Source of the DNA: Phycisphaerae bacterium
Lineage (GTDB): Bacteria > Planctomycetota > Phycisphaerae > Sedimentisphaerales > UBA12454
Length of the DNA: 64,000 nt
Assembly (NCBI GenBank): GCA_041652575.1
Contig: JBAZHC010000003.1
Location: forward strand, 124,001 to 188,000
Direction: 5' to 3'
Shown one piece after another: positions 54,637 through 63,599 of the stretch. A program made the position numbers and the translations under genes. The notes beneath the pieces are model-generated. The model ran no database searches, was not told where the DNA came from, and was given only the letters and a program-made list of their open reading frames with translations. Positions within the stretch are counted from its first letter, which is position 1. Every line of letters begins with the position of its first letter.

Positions 54637-54732
54637 CTATTTTCCCCGTTACCTTCGCCTTAAATATTCCACTAATCAGATGAGAAAGACTCTAAAAACG
54701 GAGTATGGCAATATTGCTCTTTTATATAAGAA

Positions 54733-54811
54733 TAGCCACAAAGGCACTAAGACACTAAGTTTATAGAATATTAGCATTTTTTTTCTTTGTGCCTTTGAGT
54801 CTTAGTGGCTA
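54733..54811. repeat. Inverted dispersed repeat (AGCCACAAAGGCACTAAG type)
   Basis: The left arm AGCCACAAAGGCACTAAG faces a right arm ending CTTTGTGCCTTTGAGTCTTAG then TGGCTA. Arms pair imperfectly around an AT-rich centre. It abuts the sigma factor start. Confidence 0.6.
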
Positions 54812-54815
54812 CTAT
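54787..54815 (+). promoter_or_regulatory. Candidate promoter of the ECF sigma gene
   Basis: TTGTGC, 17 bp, TACTAT ending at 54815, with the GTG start at 54824 and no ribosome site. It is embedded in the dispersed repeat. Weak -35. Confidence 0.35.
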
Positions 54816-54823
54816 ATCTCGCT

Positions 54824-55393
54824 GTGGAAATCGATTTCAACGACATTCAGGCCTGTTTAAACGGCGATAATGACGCCTATCGGCGGCTTATGCAAAGGTA
54901 TGAGCCGCAAATAGTCAGGCTTATGTGGCGTTTTACCCGCGACAGAAATGAGGTTGAGCAGCTTGTTCAGGAGGCCTTTGTCGAGGCCTTTTTCAGTCTT
55001 AAAAGTTACAAAGGTCAGGGCCCATTTTTGCACTGGCTCAACAAGATTGCAACTCGTGTCGGCTACAGGTTTTGGAAGCAGCGGGACAGGGCCGGATTAT
55101 TTGTGCCGATGGATGATATGGACAATTTTGATGCTGTTGACGAGAGTAACGCAAATGAAATTGATTCCGCTCAGGCCGCTGAAGTTTTGCATTCTTTATT
55201 TAATCGGCTGCAAGCTACTGACAGGCTGATACTTACGTTGATGTACTTTGAGGAATGTTCTATCGAGGAAATCGCCAAAAGGACTGGCTGGACGAAAGCG
55301 GGAACGAAAATGCGGGCGATGCGTGCTCGCGGAAAATTGAAAAAACTTGCGGAAAAAGAAAATTTTTCGGAGAAATTCGAATGGATAAAATAA
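54824..55393 (+). CDS. ECF RNA polymerase sigma factor
   Basis: 189 aa. Region 2 (about 12-85) has VQEAFVEAFFSLKSYKGQGPFLHWL; region 4 (about 125-178) has LTLMYFEECSIEEIAKRTGWTKAGTKMRAMRARGKL. GTG start; no ATG fits. The following small membrane gene starts 13 bases before this stop, the usual sigma/anti-sigma arrangement. Target promoters are unknown; the export operon downstream is the obvious candidate. Confidence 0.9.
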   Translation: MEIDFNDIQACLNGDNDAYRRLMQRYEPQIVRLMWRFTRDRNEVEQLVQEAFVEAFFSLKSYKGQGPFLHWLNKIATRVGYRFWKQRDRAGLFVPMDDMDNFDAVDESNANEIDSAQAAEVLHSLFNRLQATDRLILTLMYFEECSIEEIAKRTGWTKAGTKMRAMRARGKLKKLAEKENFSEKFEWIK

Positions 55394-55647
55394 TAAAAAT
55401 TATTGAAAAACTGGCTAAAACAGCGAGAAATGAGGCTTTGCCGCAATTTGACGTTTCCGATGATGTTATGACACGAATAAGTCTTTTGCAGCATGAAAAA
55501 GTCGGCCTTTTGCCGCTTGAAGTATTCGCCGGGCTAACGGCTGTCGCCGCTTCGATTGTAACATTCTTTTCCATCCAGGCTTGGAACTATATAGTTAATC
55601 CGTTATTTCAACTATTCGCACCATACCAGGGAGTCTCATTATGGTAA
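55381..55647 (+). CDS. Small single-pass membrane protein, candidate anti-sigma factor
   Basis: 88 aa: a charged cytoplasmic head of about 50 residues (IIEKLAKTARNEALPQFDV), one membrane helix (VFAGLTAVAASIVTFFSI) and a short outer tail. Starts inside the sigma gene and overlaps the next gene by 7 bases. The position and topology resemble CnrY-type anti-sigma proteins, but the sequence is not recognised. Confidence 0.65.
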   Translation: MDKIIKIIEKLAKTARNEALPQFDVSDDVMTRISLLQHEKVGLLPLEVFAGLTAVAASIVTFFSIQAWNYIVNPLFQLFAPYQGVSLW

Positions 55648-56063
55648 CCGAAGAAAATAATATCGCAAAAAGCTACCGTTCCAAAAAGATAACGATATTT
55701 TTCCTGTGGGGTCTTGTAATCCTCGTATCAGGCATAATTATCGGGGCCGGCGCAACTGTTCTGATGGTGAAACAGCGAATTATATGGATAAACAAACCAA
55801 GCAAAGATGCAAACGAAATTACCCAAATGATAAGCGAAAAATACGGCCTCAGCGAGCAACAGACACAACAGGTACAACAAGTCTTCGACAAGGCTTTTCA
55901 GAAAAGAAAACAGTACGTTCAGGAACAAGACCAAAGACGCGAGACCGATACTCAAACAATGATAACGGAAATGAACTCAATCCTGACACCGGAGCAGTTT
56001 GAAAAATGGAACAAAGATTTCCAGATTATGCAGGAAAAATTCAAAAAACGATTCAAAAAATAA
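55641..56063 (+). CDS. Membrane-anchored CpxP/CnrX-like periplasmic protein
   Basis: 140 aa. One N-terminal membrane anchor (FFLWGLVILVSGIIIGAGAT) and a helical periplasmic hook with the LTxxQ-type ILTPEQFEKW and LSEQQTQQVQQVF. This is the CpxP/Spy/CnrX fold class, which senses envelope stress or metal. There are no His or Cys residues, so classic metal coordination is unlikely. Third gene of the sigma unit. Confidence 0.7.
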   Translation: MVTEENNIAKSYRSKKITIFFLWGLVILVSGIIIGAGATVLMVKQRIIWINKPSKDANEITQMISEKYGLSEQQTQQVQQVFDKAFQKRKQYVQEQDQRRETDTQTMITEMNSILTPEQFEKWNKDFQIMQEKFKKRFKK

Positions 56064-56225
56064 GGTATATATTTTTAACTTGTTTAAATTGTTATACTTA
56101 TAAACAAAACCCATAAGCAAGCAAAAATAGCCAAATTTTCTATGTTACCTAACCTATCTCCTTATACACCAATATAATGTAGTCGAAAGTATAGATAGGG
56201 AATACTGTATAGTTTTGATGAAAAC

Positions 56226-58133
56226 ATGAAAAATATTTCACATAACATATTTAAAAATAAGAAGTTAGACGTAAAAGCTTTTCTCGCGGCCGGTCTAATT
56301 GCTCTTATTACATCACAAATCGGATGCAGCCCTGCCAAGTATCGCAGTGATATGGACAAAACCGCTGGGAAGATTATCACCGAAAAACAGCTCGAGGCGA
56401 CGGGAAAAACAAGCCAATTCAGTATCGAAAGGCCAAGCGATATCCTCCGCAGAAGACTGCTTAAAGACCAGAAATTACCAACTTCGAGCAAGGCTTCTTT
56501 CGGAACGGATGCCCTGCAAAAGATAGAACACTGGCCGGAGAAAGATTATCCTGTCGCAACTAATGGCGGCAATGTCGCTGAGGTAAATGACGTTAACAAT
56601 TCAATCACTATCTCGCTTTTGCAGGCATTACAAATCGGCGCCTATAACAGTTTCGATTATCAAACCCAGAAAGAGAAAGTCTTTCAGTCGGCTCTGTCTC
56701 TCGAACTGGAACGGTATGCTTTCAGAAATACATTTATCGCGCAAGTGCAAAATCTGCTCAGTACCGATACGACCGGAAACAGAACCGTCAGCGGAACAAT
56801 CACAAGCGGCAATGTCGGGGTCAGCAGGAAATTCGAATCCGGAGCGGAAGTAAGTTCGGCACTTGCAATCGACCTTGCAAACCTGCTGACACTTGGCGGA
56901 GCTTCATCGGTCGGAATCGCAGGCGAAGGCAGCATCTCGATACCGTTGTTAAGAGGGTCGGGAAGACATATAGTCAGGGAGCCGCTGACACAAGCGGAAA
57001 GAAATACGATTTATTCGATATGGAACTTCGAAAGATATAAAGAAGAATTCGCGGTAAATATCGCAAGCAAATATCTTGCGGTTCTTCAGCAGTTAGATTC
57101 GATTAAAAACAGCGAAGCGGATTATCGCAGCAGGATAGCGTCAGCGAAACGAAGCAGAAGCCTGGCAGACGCGGGAAGAATTCAGGAAATCGAAGTTGAC
57201 CAGGCAGTTCAGAACGAATTAAGTTCGCGTCAAAGATGGATTACCGCAACGCAATCATATAAAAGACAGCTCGATTCATTTAAGGTTTTCCTCGGATTGC
57301 CGCCGGATGCCGCCATAGAACTTGACCCGAATGAACTTAAGGTACTGGCATCATCGATGGAACAGATTATCCGCCGAATGAACGTACAGGAAGCAAATCT
57401 GCCCGACAGCAATCAGGTATTAATAAACGAACTTGTCGAAGTGCTCGAGCCTGATTATAAAAACGCGGGGCCATACGAAATGGAAGAAGCAACTGCGATG
57501 AAACTGGCCTTCGATAACAGGTACGACCTGAAATCAGCAGACGGTGCAGTTTACGATTCCCAAAGAGCCGTTATAGTGGCAGCAGATGCTTTGGGGGCGG
57601 AACTGACTTTTCTCGGTTCAGCCGATATCGGCTCAAGAAGGAACCGTATTGCGGATACAACTGCCGATAACAGCAGATTTGTAGCGAACAGAGGAGTGTT
57701 TTCGACGCTGCTGACACTTGACCTGCCGCTTGATAGAACGACAGAAAGCATCGACTATCGAAACAGTCTTATCGGCCTCGAACAGTCTGTCCGAAATATA
57801 CAGGCAACGGAAGATACGATAAAAACAGAAGTCAGAAACGCACTTCGCGATTTGCTCGAAGCGCGAGAAAATATGCACATACAGGCGAAAGCCGTAAGTG
57901 TCGCTGAAAAACGAGTTAAAAGCGTCAATATGTTCCTTGACGCCGGCAGAGCCCAGATACGCGACCTTCTCGAAGCACAGGATTCTCTTCTGGCGGCACA
58001 GAACTCGCTGACTGCTGCGGTCGTTAATTACCGGACAGCGGAACTTGCAATTCAGCGGGACACAGGCGTATTGGAAGTAGATGAAAAAGGGTTATGGAAA
58101 GAATATCAGCCCGGAGGAAACCAAAATGACTAA
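56226..58133 (+). CDS. TolC-family outer-membrane efflux lipoprotein
   Basis: 635 aa. Lipobox SQIGC puts lipidated Cys34 after a long charged n-region. Two OEP halves with long helices (ISLLQALQIGAYNSFDYQ; EEATAMKLAFDNRYDLKSA) and typical NVQEANL/RNALRDLLEARENMH stretches. It would form the outer-membrane duct of the pump encoded next. Ends 8 bases inside the adaptor gene. Confidence 0.87.
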   Translation: MKNISHNIFKNKKLDVKAFLAAGLIALITSQIGCSPAKYRSDMDKTAGKIITEKQLEATGKTSQFSIERPSDILRRRLLKDQKLPTSSKASFGTDALQKIEHWPEKDYPVATNGGNVAEVNDVNNSITISLLQALQIGAYNSFDYQTQKEKVFQSALSLELERYAFRNTFIAQVQNLLSTDTTGNRTVSGTITSGNVGVSRKFESGAEVSSALAIDLANLLTLGGASSVGIAGEGSISIPLLRGSGRHIVREPLTQAERNTIYSIWNFERYKEEFAVNIASKYLAVLQQLDSIKNSEADYRSRIASAKRSRSLADAGRIQEIEVDQAVQNELSSRQRWITATQSYKRQLDSFKVFLGLPPDAAIELDPNELKVLASSMEQIIRRMNVQEANLPDSNQVLINELVEVLEPDYKNAGPYEMEEATAMKLAFDNRYDLKSADGAVYDSQRAVIVAADALGAELTFLGSADIGSRRNRIADTTADNSRFVANRGVFSTLLTLDLPLDRTTESIDYRNSLIGLEQSVRNIQATEDTIKTEVRNALRDLLEARENMHIQAKAVSVAEKRVKSVNMFLDAGRAQIRDLLEAQDSLLAAQNSLTAAVVNYRTAELAIQRDTGVLEVDEKGLWKEYQPGGNQND

Positions 58134-59907
58134 AAATAAAATATATCTCATCGGTATCGCGGCCATTGTTTTAATAGTCGTTCTGCTATCGGCATCATTT
58201 TTAACAGGCAAAGATGCTTCCGAACAGGCCGGCCCAACATACAAGGTCCAGCACGGCCCTTTGACCATTAGTTTTGTCGAGTCCGGTACTATCAAGGCAA
58301 GAGACCAGATAATACTTAAAAACGAAGTCGAGGGCAGAACATCCATAACTTATGTTATACCCGAAGGTGAGCGAGTTAAAAAAGGCGATTTGCTTATCGA
58401 ACTCGACGTAAGCAGCCTTGAAGACGAAAAAATCGACAGGGAAATCGCAGTTCAAAACGCCGAAGCTGCATATATAAGCGCAAAAGAAAACCTGGCGGTT
58501 GTCGAGAACCAGGCAAAAAGCGATGTGGATCTGGCAACACTTACGCTTGAATTCGCCAAACAGGACCTGGAGAAATACGTAAAAGGTGAATATCTTTCAG
58601 AACTTCTGAAAGCGAATACCGACATCACACTTGCCGAAGAAGAATTAACCAAGGCACAGGATTATCTTAACTGGTCTGAAAAGCTTTATGACGCAAACTA
58701 TATTCCCGAAACGGAATTAAGCGGCGACAAACTCACAAAGAAGAAATGCGAACTAAATGTTGAAATCGCAAGAAACAGTAAAGAGCTGCTTACCGATTAC
58801 ACCTATAAACGAAATCTTGCAAAACTTCAAAGCGATGTCAATCAGGCCGATATGGCTATGGAACGCACCGAACGCAAGGCCAACGCTGACGTAATACAGG
58901 CAAAAGCCGAACTGAAGGCAAAAGAAGCGGAATATGGGCGGCAGAAAGACAAACTCGTAAAAGTCGAAGACCAAATAAAAAAGACAAAAATTTATGCGCC
59001 TGAAGACGGATTGGTTATTTACGCGACAAGCGCAAAAAATACCGGCTGGCACAATGCAAGCGAGCCTCTTGATGTCGGTAGAGAAGTCCAGGAAAGAGAA
59101 GAGTTGATTTACCTTCCGACGGGAAACGCATCGAATGCCGAAGTTATGATTCACGAGTTCAATCTTAAGAAAACCATGAAAGAACTGCCGGTTATTATTA
59201 CGGTAGACGCACTACAGGGAAAGACCTTCTACGGGACAATAAAATCCATCGCGCCGCTGCCGGATGCCAGAAGTATGTTTATGAACCCGGATTTAAAACT
59301 TTACAATACGGTAATCTATGTAGAGGGCGAAGACCCGGCACTGAAAACAGGAATGAGCTGCCAGGCGGAAATAATCGTTAAACAATACGAAGACGCTTTT
59401 TATATTCCTCTCCAGGCAGTCACAAAAATCGGGGCCGATTACACGGTTTACGTAAAGAACGGCAAAAAATTCGAGCCAAAACAGGTAAAAATCGGACTTG
59501 ATAACAACAAGGTTATTCACATCCTCGACGGACTTAAAGCAGGCGAAACAATCCTGCTGAATCCGCCATTGAAATCGACTTCGGGAGTATCGCAGAGCCG
59601 CAGCGTATCTGAACAAAACGGCGATGGAAATATCGATGGTATTCAGGGAAAAATATCACAAGGACTGAAAAACGCTGAAAACAATCAAAGTTCGCAGGAG
59701 CCAAATCAACCGGCAAACAGCGAAACGGCAAATATAGAGCAAATGAAAAGACAGTTCGAGAATATGACCCCGGAAAAGCTCGAAGAAATGAAGAAAAAAT
59801 TCGAGAATATGTCACCCGAAGAAAAAGAAAAGGCAATGCAGCAAATGCGGGGAGGCGGCAAAACATCAGGTTCCAGAAGACGGAACAGAAGCGAAGAAAG
59901 TCAATAA
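58126..59907 (+). CDS. Periplasmic adaptor (MacA/HlyD family)
   Basis: 593 aa from the ATG with GGAGG upstream. TM anchor (YLIGIAAIVLIVVLLSASF), biotinyl-lipoyl hairpin parts (GPLTISFVESGTIKARDQ), a very long coiled coil (about 110-310), then beta-barrel and membrane-proximal domains. The C-terminal 100 residues are a charged, repeated FENMTPEKLEEMKKK / FENMSPEEKEKAMQQ tail not usual for MacA. Links TolC to the ABC exporter. Confidence 0.87.
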   Translation: MTKNKIYLIGIAAIVLIVVLLSASFLTGKDASEQAGPTYKVQHGPLTISFVESGTIKARDQIILKNEVEGRTSITYVIPEGERVKKGDLLIELDVSSLEDEKIDREIAVQNAEAAYISAKENLAVVENQAKSDVDLATLTLEFAKQDLEKYVKGEYLSELLKANTDITLAEEELTKAQDYLNWSEKLYDANYIPETELSGDKLTKKKCELNVEIARNSKELLTDYTYKRNLAKLQSDVNQADMAMERTERKANADVIQAKAELKAKEAEYGRQKDKLVKVEDQIKKTKIYAPEDGLVIYATSAKNTGWHNASEPLDVGREVQEREELIYLPTGNASNAEVMIHEFNLKKTMKELPVIITVDALQGKTFYGTIKSIAPLPDARSMFMNPDLKLYNTVIYVEGEDPALKTGMSCQAEIIVKQYEDAFYIPLQAVTKIGADYTVYVKNGKKFEPKQVKIGLDNNKVIHILDGLKAGETILLNPPLKSTSGVSQSRSVSEQNGDGNIDGIQGKISQGLKNAENNQSSQEPNQPANSETANIEQMKRQFENMTPEKLEEMKKKFENMSPEEKEKAMQQMRGGGKTSGSRRRNRSEESQ

Positions 59908-59909
59908 CG

Positions 59910-60587
59910 ATGGATATAGTAAGATTCAGCAATATCCACAAAATATATGAAATGGGCGCTGAGCCGGTAAGGGCACTCGACGGTGTAAGTGTGGCATTTC
60001 AGAAAGGAAGTTTCTGGGCAATTATGGGGCCCAGCGGTTCAGGAAAAAGTACAATGATGAATATACTCGGATGCCTCGACCGCCCTACTTCGGGACAGTA
60101 TTTTCTTGAAAACAAAGACATAAGCACACTTAACGATGACGAATTAAGCGATATCAGACTTAAATATATAGGTTTTGTTTTTCAAAGTTTTAACCTGATT
60201 CCACAACTGACAGTTCAGAAAAATATTGAACTGCCTCTTTACTATCTAGGATGGGAAGCGGAAAAAAGCGCAGAAAAAGCAAAAGAACTTGCGGCAAAAG
60301 TCGGGCTTGAAACAAGGCTCAATCATCGGCCTTCGGAATTGTCCGGCGGACAGATGCAGAGAGTAGCCGTTGCCCGTTCTTTGGCGGCAGACCCGCATAT
60401 TATTCTCGCCGATGAACCGACAGGCAACCTTGACAGTCATACCGGCGACCAGATTATGGAACTTCTCACCAACCTTAATAAAGAAGGAACAACTATAATT
60501 ATGGTAACACATGAGCCTGATATCGCGGCACATGCGCATAACAGATTACATATGAAAGACGGTTTGATAGAAAGAATCGATAACTAA
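59910..60587 (+). CDS. ABC transporter ATP-binding protein (MacB/LolD type)
   Basis: 225 aa. Walker A GPSGSGKST at 40-48, Q-loop FVFQSFNLI, signature LSGGQMQRVAVARSLA, Walker B ILADEPTGNLDSHTG, H-switch VTHEPD. It powers the FtsX-like permease downstream, whose start overlaps its stop by one base. Begins 2 bp after the adaptor gene. Confidence 0.93.
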   Translation: MDIVRFSNIHKIYEMGAEPVRALDGVSVAFQKGSFWAIMGPSGSGKSTMMNILGCLDRPTSGQYFLENKDISTLNDDELSDIRLKYIGFVFQSFNLIPQLTVQKNIELPLYYLGWEAEKSAEKAKELAAKVGLETRLNHRPSELSGGQMQRVAVARSLAADPHIILADEPTGNLDSHTGDQIMELLTNLNKEGTTIIMVTHEPDIAAHAHNRLHMKDGLIERIDN

Positions 60588-61861
60588 TGCCTTTGCATCA
60601 ATCAAAATTCGCCAGAAATATATGGCTCGGCATTGAAAACCTGCTGCTGCATAAACTCCGCTCGTTTTTGACGATGCTCGGCGTTGTGTTCGGCGTCGGA
60701 AGCGTTGTAGCAATGCTTGCGGTCGGAGAGGGAGCAAGCAAGGAAGCATTGCAGCGGATTCAAAAACTCGGTAGTACCAATATAATCATAAACTCAATAA
60801 AAGCAATCGAAGACCAGTCTTCAAGCGCACAGCAATCGAGAATGAGTATGTACGGCCTGACATATATGGACTACCAGCGAATCAGAGAGAGTTTCCCGAA
60901 TGTACAGCAGGTATCTCCGGCAAAATTGATACGCAAGGATTCGCGGGTCGGTTCAAATACACTGGAACTCAGAATAGTCGGCACTACGGAGCAATGGTTC
61001 GACCTGGTGCCGCGAGAAATTCTCGCAGGCAGAGTTTTCGAGAAAAAAGATGTAGACGATTTTTCAGCGGTAGCTGTACTGACAGAGTTCGGGGCGAGAA
61101 AATTACTGGCAACGAAAAACACCATCGGGCAATCCATTAAAATAGGCGGAGATTCGTTCGAAGTGGTCGGAATAATTAAAACCGAATCCGGCCAGGCCGG
61201 CAATATCCAGATACCCGACCAGCAGGTAGATGCCTATATCCCTTTGAGCACTGTACGCAAATACTACGGTGATTTATTTTTTCAAAGATCATCGGGCAGC
61301 AGAAGTCTGGAACTGGTCGAACTGCACCAGATTATCGTACAGGTTAACAGCACGGAAAATGTAGAATCTACTGCGGCAGGAATCGAACGAATGCTGCAGA
61401 ACCTCCATAAGAAAAAAGATTATACCATAAGCGTACCCCTGGCTCTATTAAAAGAGGCAGAGGCGACTAAACAAAGATTTAATATCGTGCTCGGTTCAAT
61501 CGCAAGCATAAGTCTGCTTGTCGGCGGCATCGGCATTATGAATATTATGCTCGCTTCGGTTACGGAAAGAACTCGTGAAATCGGAATTCGGCGAGCTATA
61601 GGAGCCAAAAGACGGCAAATTATCATTCAATTTCTTATCGAGACCGTTGTGCTTTCAACTATCGGAGGAATTGTAGGGCTTATTATGGGAATTATCATTC
61701 CTGTTATCATTACTTACTTTGCCGGAATGCCTACCGTTATAACACTTCAAAGCATTCTCCTGCCGCTTTTTATCAGCGTCGGAATAGGCATAGTTTTCGG
61801 CTTATACCCGGCGATAAACGCGGCAAGAGTCGACCCTATCATCGCACTCAGACACGAGTAA
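60587..61861 (+). CDS. ABC transporter permease (MacB/FtsX family)
   Basis: 424 aa: TM1 near 20-40 (LRSFLTMLGVVFGVGSVVAML), a large periplasmic MacB domain (about 60-290), then three helices with VTERTREIGIRRAIGAKRRQII, the conserved FtsX coupling helix. ATPase, permease, adaptor and TolC form a MacAB-TolC-like exporter of peptides, lipids or antibiotics; substrate unknown. Confidence 0.93.
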   Translation: MPLHQSKFARNIWLGIENLLLHKLRSFLTMLGVVFGVGSVVAMLAVGEGASKEALQRIQKLGSTNIIINSIKAIEDQSSSAQQSRMSMYGLTYMDYQRIRESFPNVQQVSPAKLIRKDSRVGSNTLELRIVGTTEQWFDLVPREILAGRVFEKKDVDDFSAVAVLTEFGARKLLATKNTIGQSIKIGGDSFEVVGIIKTESGQAGNIQIPDQQVDAYIPLSTVRKYYGDLFFQRSSGSRSLELVELHQIIVQVNSTENVESTAAGIERMLQNLHKKKDYTISVPLALLKEAEATKQRFNIVLGSIASISLLVGGIGIMNIMLASVTERTREIGIRRAIGAKRRQIIIQFLIETVVLSTIGGIVGLIMGIIIPVIITYFAGMPTVITLQSILLPLFISVGIGIVFGLYPAINAARVDPIIALRHE

Positions 61862-61864
61862 TCA

Positions 61865-61893
61865 TTGTCTTGCGGCAATAATTGTGTTATACT
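61865..61893 (+). promoter_or_regulatory. Promoter placing +1 at the GH20 start codon
   Basis: TTGTCT, 17 bp, TATACT ending at 61893, with ATG at 61902 and no Shine-Dalgarno. The bases between (AATCCGAA) resemble those before pdxJ (CCGAAAT). Confidence 0.55.
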
Positions 61894-61901
61894 AATCCGA
61901 A

Positions 61902-63599
61902 ATGGCTATCAAGGATGAAAAACTGTTTGGAACACTGCTGATACCGGTAAAGAAAGTTACCTTTCAAAAAGGTTCTCTTCAACTGACCGATTCGTCTGTA
62001 TTGAAAATGTATCAGGATGAATCAATCAAAAACTCCCAAGGCTATAAAATGGAAATTCAGCCTGATGGTATTGAAATTTATTCTTCAACAGAGGCGGGGG
62101 CATATTACGCAATCCAAACCTTAAAAGACCTCGCGGCAATTTACGAAAACAAACTGCCCTGCTGTCTGATAGAGGATTGGCCCGACTTTAAAAGACGAGG
62201 CGTTTATCTGGACTGTTCGAGAGGGAAAGTGCCGAAATTAAGCACTTTAAAAGATTTAGTCGTGCGTCTGGCACATTGGAAAATAAACGAATTACAGCTC
62301 TACATCGAAAATGTCTTCATCTTTAAAAAACATCCCGATATCGGCAAAGGTGACAGCCCCTTTACAGCAAACGAAATCCTTAAGCTTCAGGACTTCTGCA
62401 AATTACATCACGTCAGGCTCACTGGCTCACTGGCAAGTTTCGGTCATCTGGAAAAAATACTCGCCCTGCCTAAATATCAGCATCTGGGCGAACTTCCGGG
62501 CTATCGCGGCCTGCCGGGCGGTACAACACTTTGCCCTATCGATACCGGCTCAATCAAACTTATCAGCGAACTTTACAGCGAATTTATTCCTCTCTTTGAG
62601 GCGGAGGATTTCAACGTCTGCTGCGATGAGACATGGGAACTTGGCGAAGGAAGAAGCAAAAAACTTGCCGGAAAAATCGGTAAAGGCCGAGTCTATCTCG
62701 ATTTTCTGCTGAAAATTTACCGCCTTTGCAAAAAGCATAATAAACGAATGAATATCTGGGCGGATATTGTTTTAAAATATCCTGAACTATTAAGTAAATT
62801 ACCGAAAGACATTGTTCTGCTCAACTGGGAATACGAACAGAACGGCAAAAATATATACAGGACAAAAGAATTGGCAAAAGCCGGTCTGCCGTTTATGGTT
62901 TGTCCTGGCACGAGCGGCTGGCTGACGCACGGCTCACGAATCCCGAATGCTATGGCCAACATAGCCAATTTCGCCGAGCAGGGACGAAAATTCGGCGCCG
63001 AAGGAATGCTTAATACCGACTGGGGCGATAACGGACACAGAAATTTTCTCGGAGTGAGCCTGCACGGCTTCGCTCACGGTGCGGCACAAAGCTGGAACGG
63101 CAAAAAAGTAGATAACAATAAATTTACTGAAAACTTCTGCCGATATTTTTTCAAACAGAAAGATAACAAACTTGCCGGCATAATAAAAAAGCTGGGGAAT
63201 AATTATAAAACCTGCGGGACCAATGTCCCGAATAGAAGCTGGCTGTATTTCGCTCTTGTTGAACCTGTAAAAAATATTAAGTCTGACAGTTATATAAACC
63301 AGATGAACGAAAAAGGACTAAAAAAAATAATTGAACAGTTTTCAAATGAGTCTATCTGGTCGAAATTGCCGAGACAAACCGGAAATTTCGAAAAAACTGC
63401 CTATGAGGAATTGAAACTTGCCGCAAGAATGGACTGTCTGGCGGCCAAACGCGTCCTGGCGATAAGAGGCGTGAAATCCGGCTTCTCGAAAAAAGATATG
63501 CAGAAAATGACAAAGGATTTTAAGAGATTATGGCTGGCTCGAAATAAACTTTCGAGATTAAATGATAATTTAAAATTATTTAAGGCAATATGCGAATAA
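61902..63599 (+). CDS. Cytoplasmic glycoside hydrolase family 20-like enzyme
   Basis: 565 aa, no signal peptide. GH20b-like N-domain (about 1-85), then a TIM barrel starting DFKRRGVYLDCSRGKVPKLS. The catalytic pair D242-E243 is in VCCDETWELGEG, and WADIV, LLNWEY and TDWGDNGHRN mark later strands. GH20 enzymes remove terminal beta-GlcNAc/GalNAc by substrate-assisted catalysis. The lack of export and the overlap with anmK suggest recycling of muropeptide or imported chito-sugars. Confidence 0.82.
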   Translation: MAIKDEKLFGTLLIPVKKVTFQKGSLQLTDSSVLKMYQDESIKNSQGYKMEIQPDGIEIYSSTEAGAYYAIQTLKDLAAIYENKLPCCLIEDWPDFKRRGVYLDCSRGKVPKLSTLKDLVVRLAHWKINELQLYIENVFIFKKHPDIGKGDSPFTANEILKLQDFCKLHHVRLTGSLASFGHLEKILALPKYQHLGELPGYRGLPGGTTLCPIDTGSIKLISELYSEFIPLFEAEDFNVCCDETWELGEGRSKKLAGKIGKGRVYLDFLLKIYRLCKKHNKRMNIWADIVLKYPELLSKLPKDIVLLNWEYEQNGKNIYRTKELAKAGLPFMVCPGTSGWLTHGSRIPNAMANIANFAEQGRKFGAEGMLNTDWGDNGHRNFLGVSLHGFAHGAAQSWNGKKVDNNKFTENFCRYFFKQKDNKLAGIIKKLGNNYKTCGTNVPNRSWLYFALVEPVKNIKSDSYINQMNEKGLKKIIEQFSNESIWSKLPRQTGNFEKTAYEELKLAARMDCLAAKRVLAIRGVKSGFSKKDMQKMTKDFKRLWLARNKLSRLNDNLKLFKAICE

